Below, piece after piece: positions 14,478-19,801 of a DNA stretch of 19,801 nucleotides. Both the position numbers and the translations under genes were made by a program. A model generated the notes under the pieces. That model searched no databases. It was not told the origin of the DNA and saw only the letters and a list, made by a program, of their open reading frames with translations. The DNA lies in the NCBI GenBank assembly GCA_938003595.1, contig CALKYH010000157.1, positions 1-19,801 of the forward strand, written 5' to 3'. Each line of letters begins with the position of its first letter. Positions within the stretch are counted from its first letter, which is position 1. The stretch comes from an uncultured bacterium (GTDB taxonomy: Bacteria > Planctomycetota > Phycisphaerae > Phycisphaerales > UBA1924).

Positions 14478-16103
14478 CTACGCGAGAAGAGACTCGCCCG
14501 TCATCTCCGCCGGCTTCTGCAATCCGAGCATCTCCAGAGCGGTCGGGACGATGTCGGCCAGGCGGCCGTCGCTCCGCAGGGCGCGGCCCTTGAAGGCCTC
14601 GCCGAGGACGATCAGCGGCACGGGGTAGGTGGTGTGCGCCGTGTGGGGGGCGTTGGTGTCGGGGTTCCACATCTGCTCGGCGTTGCCGTGGTCGGCGGTG
14701 ACGATGGCGCAGCCGCCTTTGGCGAGGACCTTGTCGATGATGGCGCCGACGCACTGGTCCACGGTTTCGACGGCCTTGATCGCCGCGGGCAGCGAGCCGG
14801 TGTGGCCGACCATGTCCGGGTTGGCGAAGTTCACGACGATGAAGGGTTCGCCGTCCTTCGCGTCGAGGCGGGCGAGGACGGCGTCGCGCACGCCCGCGGC
14901 GCTCATCTCGGGCTGCAGGTCGTAGGTCGCGACCTTGGGCGACTGGATGATCGCGCGGCCCTCGCCCTGGAAGGGCTCGTCGCGGTAGTCGTTGAAGAAG
15001 AAGGTCACATGGGGGAACTTCTCGGTCTCGGCGCAGCGGAACTGCGTGAGCCCGAGCGAGGCGAGGTACGCGCCGGCGATGTTCTCCATCTTCGGGGGCT
15101 TGGGGAACGCCACCTGCATGAGGGGCAGCAGGTCCTGGGCGTAGGCGGTCATGCCGACGAAGTGGAGCGGGAGCTTCGGGCCACGGTCGAAGCCGCGGAC
15201 GCCGGTGTCGGGCGAGGGGTCCACATGGCCCATGAAGTCCGGGTAGAGGAACGCGCGGCAGAGTTCGCGCGGGCGGTCGCCCCGGTAGTTGTAGAAAATG
15301 ACCGAGTCGCCCGCGCGGATGCGCGTGGTCGCGCTGTCGTTCCCGACGGTGGTGGGGAGGATGAACTCGTCGCCGTTCTGCGAGGGCGTGGGCGGGTTGT
15401 CGTAGCAGCGCTGGACGGCCTCCGCGGCGGTGGGGGCGTGGCGGACATCGAGCGCGTCGGCGTTGTGGCCGGTCAGGCAGGCGTAGGCGCGGGCGACGCG
15501 CTCCCAGCGGTTGTCGCGGTCCATGGCCCAGTAACGCCCGATGACGGAGACGATCCGCCCGACGCCGATCTCGGCGCACTGGCGCTCCACCTGCTCGACG
15601 AACCCCGCGCCTGTGAAGGGCCCGGTGTCGCGCCCGTCCATGAACAGGTGGATGTAGACGCGGCTCTGGCCCAGCTGCTTGCAGAGCCGCAGCAGCGCAT
15701 AGAGGTGCATGAGCTGGCCGTGGACGCCGGCGTCGGAGGCGATGCCCATCAGGTGCACGGCGCCGCCGGACCGGAGCGACGCCTGCACGGCGCCGGCGAG
15801 GGCCTGGTTCTCCGAGAACTTGCCGGAGCGGGCGGCCTTGGTGATGCGGACGGACTCCTGATCGACGATGCGCCCCGCGCCGATGTTCTGGTGCCCGACC
15901 TCGGAGTTGCCCATGGTGCCCTCGGGCAGGCCGACATCCTCGCCGCTGGTGCGGACGAGGGTGGAGGGGAACTCGCGCATGAGCCGGTCGTCCACCGGCG
16001 TGCGGGCGAGGTGGATGGCGTTGAACTCGTTGTGCTCGGGGTGGGGGTTGCGGCCCCAGCCGTCGCGGACGATGAGGACGAAGGGGGCGTTGCTGGGCTT
16101 CAT
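14478..16103 (-). CDS. gpmI: 2,3-bisphosphoglycerate-independent phosphoglycerate mutase
   Basis: This 541-residue enzyme interconverts 3- and 2-phosphoglycerate in glycolysis and gluconeogenesis. It carries the motifs of the alkaline-phosphatase-type mutases: the metal-binding Asp14 (RDGWG), the phosphorylated Ser67 (MGNSEVGH), HLFMDGRDT, and the C-terminal metal ligands in NPDMVGHTG and TADHGNAE. The YNYRGDRPREL segment replaces the more common NFRxDRAR form with the Arg residues preserved. The length is normal for the family (about 510-550). The ATG at 16103 was chosen because the core begins seven residues later; no strong Shine-Dalgarno sequence is visible and it may rely on coupling to the upstream peroxiredoxin gene, whose stop lies 31 bp away. 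It should be cytoplasmic and constitutively needed. Confidence 0.96.
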   Translation of the reverse strand: MKPSNAPFVLIVRDGWGRNPHPEHNEFNAIHLARTPVDDRLMREFPSTLVRTSGEDVGLPEGTMGNSEVGHQNIGAGRIVDQESVRITKAARSGKFSENQALAGAVQASLRSGGAVHLMGIASDAGVHGQLMHLYALLRLCKQLGQSRVYIHLFMDGRDTGPFTGAGFVEQVERQCAEIGVGRIVSVIGRYWAMDRDNRWERVARAYACLTGHNADALDVRHAPTAAEAVQRCYDNPPTPSQNGDEFILPTTVGNDSATTRIRAGDSVIFYNYRGDRPRELCRAFLYPDFMGHVDPSPDTGVRGFDRGPKLPLHFVGMTAYAQDLLPLMQVAFPKPPKMENIAGAYLASLGLTQFRCAETEKFPHVTFFFNDYRDEPFQGEGRAIIQSPKVATYDLQPEMSAAGVRDAVLARLDAKDGEPFIVVNFANPDMVGHTGSLPAAIKAVETVDQCVGAIIDKVLAKGGCAIVTADHGNAEQMWNPDTNAPHTAHTTYPVPLIVLGEAFKGRALRSDGRLADIVPTALEMLGLQKPAEMTGESLLA

Positions 16104-16134
16104 GCGGGGGCTCGCGCGGGGCGGGGATCGGTGG

Positions 16135-16626
16135 TCAGGAGATCGCGGCCAGGACATCCTCGTTCTTCACGGCTTCACCGAGTTCGCGGGCGCTGGCCCA
16201 GGCGACCTTGCCCCGGTCGGCGCCGCGCCCGCCCTTGATGAGGAAGGTGGCCCGCCCGGCGACATTCAGCGGCGCGAAGTACACGCCGTAGGCGCGGCAG
16301 ACCTGGCGGTGCATGTCGGCGAGCATCGGGGCCTGGATCTTGTCGTGCTCGGCCCAGGCCTTGAGGGTGGCGAAGGAGTCGCAGGAGATCCCGAGCACCG
16401 TGGCGCCCTTGTCCTTGAACCTGGCCAGATCGCGGGTGAAGCAGCCCATCTCGGCGCCGCAGACCGAGGTGAACGCCATGGGGAAGAAGGAGAGGACGAC
16501 ATCGCCGTCGTCGAGGAGCTTGGAGAGGGTGACCTCCTCGCGGTCCTGGTTGGGGAGGGTGAAGTCGGGGGCGGTGTCGCCCTTGCCGAGGGGCGTGCTG
16601 CGCGGCGTGAGGTGATCGTTGGGCAC
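16135..16626 (-). CDS. Peroxiredoxin (AhpE/BCP-like thiol peroxidase)
   Basis: This 163-residue AhpC/TSA-family peroxiredoxin reduces hydrogen peroxide and organic hydroperoxides. The thioredoxin-fold core starts with GDTAPDFTLPNQDRE. The peroxidatic cysteine is Cys56 in the motif Pro49-x3-Thr53-x2-Cys56, and the catalytic Arg is probably Arg125 (GRATFLI). Further cysteines at 62, 82 and 110 are candidates for a resolving partner, so one-Cys or two-Cys behaviour is undecided. The start is a GTG at 16626 with GGAG nine bases upstream; a longer form from 16734 would add a Pro/Arg-rich stretch outside the fold. It is the first gene of a likely operon with gpmI and an SDR, and is divergent from the yggS-like gene. 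Confidence 0.93.
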   Translation of the reverse strand: MPNDHLTPRSTPLGKGDTAPDFTLPNQDREEVTLSKLLDDGDVVLSFFPMAFTSVCGAEMGCFTRDLARFKDKGATVLGISCDSFATLKAWAEHDKIQAPMLADMHRQVCRAYGVYFAPLNVAGRATFLIKGGRGADRGKVAWASARELGEAVKNEDVLAAIS

Positions 16627-16738
16627 GGGGCTGGCTCCGGTTGGATGTCGTGATTCGTGGCGGCGGGGTCCGGGTTCCGGGGGCGTCCGGGGGACGGTCC
16701 GCCGGCGAGGGGGGGTCGCATCGGACGGTGACACTTCT

Positions 16739-16744
16739 TAGGAT
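16739..16744 (+). promoter_or_regulatory. Possible -10 element of the yggS-like gene
   Basis: TAGGAT could serve as a -10 box. Transcription from about 16752 would give a leader of about 60 nt containing the GGAG at 16801-16804 that precedes the chosen ATG. No -35 element is evident. Confidence 0.25.
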
Positions 16745-16812
16745 AGTGGGCTGTGAGGGGCGCGAGGACCGCGCCCATGGATGCGCGTCGAACAAGGAGC
16801 GGAGCTCCGGTC

Positions 16813-17640
16813 ATGCCAGGACATCGCATGGCGACGACGGAAACGCTGAAAGAACGGTACGAGGCGACCTGCGCGCGGGTGGCCGAGGCCGCGCGCCGCT
16901 CCGGGCGCCGGCCGCAGGATGTGATCCTCGTCGCCGTCACAAAGTTCGCCGAGCCCGACGAGATCCGCGAGCTGATCGCGATGGGCCATCGGGATTTCGG
17001 CGAGAACAAGGTGCAGCAGCTCAGTCAGCGGGCCGCGATGACGGCGGAGTGGCTGTCGCGCTCGGCGACGCTGCACAAGGGCGGGGCCCTGGAGGGCCCG
17101 GGTCTGCCCGAGAGCGCCCGCTGGCACATGATCGGGCGGCTGCAGCGGAACAAGGTGAAGAAGGCCATCGAGAGCGCGCGCCTGATCCACGGCGTGGACT
17201 CGCTGCGCCTGGCGGAGGAGATCCAGGTCACCGCGCTGCGCAAGGACGCCACGGTGGACCTGCTGCTGCAGGTGAACTGCTCCGGCGAGGGGACCAAGGC
17301 CGGCGTGTCGCTGCCCGCGGCGCTGCATTTGGCCGAGCAGATCGACACCATGGCCAATGTCCGTCTGCGCGGGCTGATGACTATGGCGCCTGCCTGCGAG
17401 AACCCCGAGGACGCACGCCCGGTCTTCGCGCGGATGCGCGAGTGCTTCGAGGATCTGCTCAAGGAAGGCGTCGGCGCCGACCACGGGCAGTTCAACATCC
17501 TCTCGATGGGCATGACCAACGATTTCGAGGTCGCCATCTCCGAGGGCGCGAACATCGTGCGCATCGGCACGGCCATCTTCGGCGAGCGCACCGGCCCCGC
17601 CGACGACGAGGACGAGCCACGCGAGGGCGACGAGGACTGA
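16813..17640 (+). CDS. YggS/PLPBP-family pyridoxal phosphate homeostasis protein
   Basis: This 275-residue protein belongs to the YggS (PLPBP) family, single-domain alanine-racemase-like barrels that bind pyridoxal 5'-phosphate and help control its level in the cytoplasm rather than catalyse a known reaction. The PLP lysine is Lys44 (ILVAVTKF). Other family motifs are DFGENKVQQL, WHMIGRLQRNKVKKA, LLLQVNCSGEGTKAG, LRGLMTM, LSMGMTNDFEVAI and VRIGTAIFGER. A short insertion (about residues 80-96) lies between DFGENKVQ and the WHMIGRLQRNK motif. The last 16 or so residues are strongly acidic. The start at 16813 has GGAG eight bases upstream; the ATG at 16828 is an alternative. In many bacteria the gene neighbours cell-division genes, but not here; it stands alone between divergent and convergent neighbours. 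Confidence 0.93.
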   Translation: MPGHRMATTETLKERYEATCARVAEAARRSGRRPQDVILVAVTKFAEPDEIRELIAMGHRDFGENKVQQLSQRAAMTAEWLSRSATLHKGGALEGPGLPESARWHMIGRLQRNKVKKAIESARLIHGVDSLRLAEEIQVTALRKDATVDLLLQVNCSGEGTKAGVSLPAALHLAEQIDTMANVRLRGLMTMAPACENPEDARPVFARMRECFEDLLKEGVGADHGQFNILSMGMTNDFEVAISEGANIVRIGTAIFGERTGPADDEDEPREGDED

Positions 17641-17655
17641 GCCCGCGTCAGCGCC

Positions 17656-18039
17656 TCAGGCCGTCGGACGCTTCCAGCCGAAATCCGGGTCCTTCTCCAG
17701 CGTGGTCGCCGCCTGCTTGACGCAGCGCAGGCATGCGAGCATGTCCTCGTGGGTCGGCGAGCGCCACATCGGGTCGCGCCGGTGTTCGAGGCACATGACG
17801 CACTTGGGGCGGTCGGGGTCGCCGGAGCGCGGCGCCCCGGGGGCGTCGGTCGCGGCGGGGACGGATGGGGCGTCGTGCAGCACGAGGTCGGCGTAGGCGA
17901 GGGTCAGGCACCGGCCGCAGATCAGGCTGCCCTCGTGGCCCTCGAGCATGGGGATGTCCTCCGTCCAGGCGCGCCGGCAGAAGTCGCACCAGAAGTCGGA
18001 CATCGCCAGGTTCTGCGGGTCGGCCTTGGGGTCGCGCAT
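17656..18039 (-). CDS. Small protein with tandem ClpX-like C4 zinc fingers
   Basis: This 127-residue protein has no name that I recognise. It holds eight cysteines as four CxxC pairs: Cys18/21 with Cys41/44, and Cys80/83 with Cys103/106. Both halves share the spacing C-x2-C-x19-C-x2-C, so it looks like two zinc fingers joined by a Pro/Ala-rich linker (about residues 58-78). The first (FWCDFC, then SLICGRCLTLAYADL) resembles the zinc-binding domain of ClpX, which has C-x2-C-x18-C-x2-C. It has no ATPase domain, so it could be an adaptor or a nucleic-acid- or protein-binding protein; this is an inference. The start at 18039 has GGGAG close upstream. It lies 14 bp after trmB and is probably co-transcribed with it. 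It converges on the yggS-like gene. Confidence 0.8.
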   Translation of the reverse strand: MRDPKADPQNLAMSDFWCDFCRRAWTEDIPMLEGHEGSLICGRCLTLAYADLVLHDAPSVPAATDAPGAPRSGDPDRPKCVMCLEHRRDPMWRSPTHEDMLACLRCVKQAATTLEKDPDFGWKRPTA

Positions 18040-18053
18040 GGGGGCTCCCGGGG

Positions 18054-18758
18054 TCAGGTCGTGCGGCGGAGCGTGGCGGCGTGGAAGGGCCGGCCCTCGC
18101 GACGGTACTTGCGCTCGAAGTTGGTGCCCACGACCTCGCCCTCGCCGGCGGAGGGCGGGCGGTCGAAGGCCGCGCGCTCGAAGGGCGCGGGCGAGCCGTC
18201 CTCGCGCGGCGCCGTCCAGCGGGCGAAGTGTTCCTCCATCCACTGCCAGTAGTCGTCGTGATCGGTGACGACGCGCAGCTGGCCGCCCGGGACCAGGGCG
18301 CGATGCGCCTCGGTCATGAAGCGGTCGGAGACCATGCGCCGCTTGTGGTGGCGGGTCTTGGGCCAGGGGTCGGGGAAGTAGAGGTGGATGACCGAGAGCG
18401 TGGCGTCCGGCACGCGCCAGCGCAGGAACTCGCCCGCGTCGGCGTGGAGGAGGCGGACATTGGTCAGGGCGCGGCGGCGCAGGCGGTCCGCGGCGTAGCC
18501 CCAGAACTCCTTGGCCCACTCGATGCCGATGAAGTTGGTTTCAGGTTGGAGTTCGGCCTGCTGCACGAGGAAGGTGCCCTTGCCGGAGCCGATTTCCAGC
18601 TCGAGGGGGCGGTTGGGATGCTCGAACCAGGCGCGCAGGTCCATCCGCGCGGCGCCGGGGTTGGCGGCGATGTCGTCGGGCAGGGGCGGCAGGTCGGCGG
18701 TGGTGAGGCCGACCTGGCCCGGATCGAGCGTTTTTCCGCGGGAGAGGCCGAAGGACAT
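18054..18758 (-). CDS. trmB: tRNA (guanine-N7-)-methyltransferase
   Basis: TrmB methylates G46 at N7 in the variable loop of tRNAs using S-adenosylmethionine. This 234-residue protein has SAM motif I at residues 55-61 (EIGSGKG), the acidic residue after the second strand (IGIEWAKE), and the family signature HLYFPDPWPKTRHHKRR at about 125-141. The TDHDDYWQWM segment and the C-terminal TNFERKYRREG motif, which contact the tRNA and close the active site, are also present. The length is normal. The ATG at 18758 lacks a Shine-Dalgarno sequence but has a TACACT box eight bases upstream. It is the first gene of a unit with the zinc-finger protein and is divergent from prkA. Confidence 0.95.
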   Translation of the reverse strand: MSFGLSRGKTLDPGQVGLTTADLPPLPDDIAANPGAARMDLRAWFEHPNRPLELEIGSGKGTFLVQQAELQPETNFIGIEWAKEFWGYAADRLRRRALTNVRLLHADAGEFLRWRVPDATLSVIHLYFPDPWPKTRHHKRRMVSDRFMTEAHRALVPGGQLRVVTDHDDYWQWMEEHFARWTAPREDGSPAPFERAAFDRPPSAGEGEVVGTNFERKYRREGRPFHAATLRRTT

Positions 18759-18766
18759 AGGGGCCG

Positions 18767-18772
18767 AGTGTA
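18767..18772 (-). promoter_or_regulatory. TACACT box eight bases before the trmB start codon
   Basis: TACACT on the minus strand matches TAnnnT and lies eight bases before the ATG, with no Shine-Dalgarno site between. A transcript starting at or within a base or two of the ATG is plausible. No clear -35 is seen. Confidence 0.35.
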
Positions 18773-18898
18773 GCCCGGGATGGTGGATGTCCGGTGGATG
18801 TGCGGCGGACGGGGAACCGGGTCCGGAAACAGGCGTAGTTCTCTTTGGAGGCGCCGCGGGCAGGCCGATACGAAAAGGTCAGGGATCGCGGTCCCCGG

Positions 18899-18917
18899 GC
18901 CCTCTTTGGATGAGGGC
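18899..18917 (+). promoter_or_regulatory. Hairpin directly upstream of the prkA ribosome binding site
   Basis: GCCCTC (18899-18904) and GAGGGC (18912-18917) form a perfect 6-bp stem with a 7-base loop. The stem ends three bases before the strong Shine-Dalgarno AAGGAGG (18921-18927). It may shield or present the ribosome binding site; the role is unproven. Confidence 0.35.
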
Positions 18918-18935
18918 GGCAAGGAGGCGAAAGCC

Positions 18936-19801
<866 letters not shown>

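Noticed and set aside
16753..16812. Longer yggS-like protein starting at GTG 16753
   Set aside because: The extra 20 residues are Arg-rich and outside the family fold, and the ATG at 16813 has a proper GGAG; a leaderless start at 16753 cannot be fully excluded.

Overview
The window is about 19.8 kb of very GC-rich (roughly 70% by eye), gene-dense bacterial chromosome. Short operons, Tat- and lipoprotein-type export signals, a PrkA-type kinase and a large cytoplasmic GH35-like protein suggest a planctomycete, perhaps of the Phycisphaerae. That placement is an inference from gene content and style; no rRNA or other marker gene is present. I see no tRNA, rRNA, CRISPR array, insertion sequence, integrase or phage gene. 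No gene-free stretch exceeds 300 bases; the longest are 185-419 (leader and promoter of the RNA-binding protein gene) and 8472-8726 (between the tolC-like and macA-like genes).

Layout from left to right. An RRM RNA-binding protein gene runs off the left edge (minus strand). A STAS-domain protein (minus) is divergent from a small DUF1294 membrane protein (plus). A two-gene minus-strand unit encodes an exported YcaC-like hydrolase and a Tat-type amidohydrolase. Divergent from it, on the plus strand, is uvrC without its usual C-terminal HhH region, overlapping a chain of three small lipoprotein genes. Convergent to these is a TolC-like outer-membrane factor plus a MacA/HlyD-like adaptor, with no transport ATPase or permease beside them. 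Next is a 930-residue GH35-family-like protein (plus) whose active-site pocket looks rebuilt. A peroxiredoxin, gpmI and SDR unit (minus) follows, then a YggS-type PLP protein (plus), a trmB and double zinc-finger unit (minus), and the start of prkA (plus), which runs off the right edge.

The most striking signal is in base composition. The palindrome ACGT is almost absent: read by eye, it occurs once (5363-5366) although ACG followed by A, C or G is very common. Asp, Asn, His and Tyr codons before a GTN valine codon are therefore almost always T-ending in an otherwise C-ending genome. This points to long-term avoidance or methylation-driven loss of ACGT, as expected of a restriction or methylation system whose genes are not in this window.

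Other leads are the GH35-like protein lacking the usual nucleophile, three lipoproteins of similar build translationally chained to a shortened UvrC, a tandem ClpX-like zinc finger behind trmB, and a set of transcription units whose TAnnnT box sits 5-8 bases before the start codon, suggesting leaderless mRNAs.
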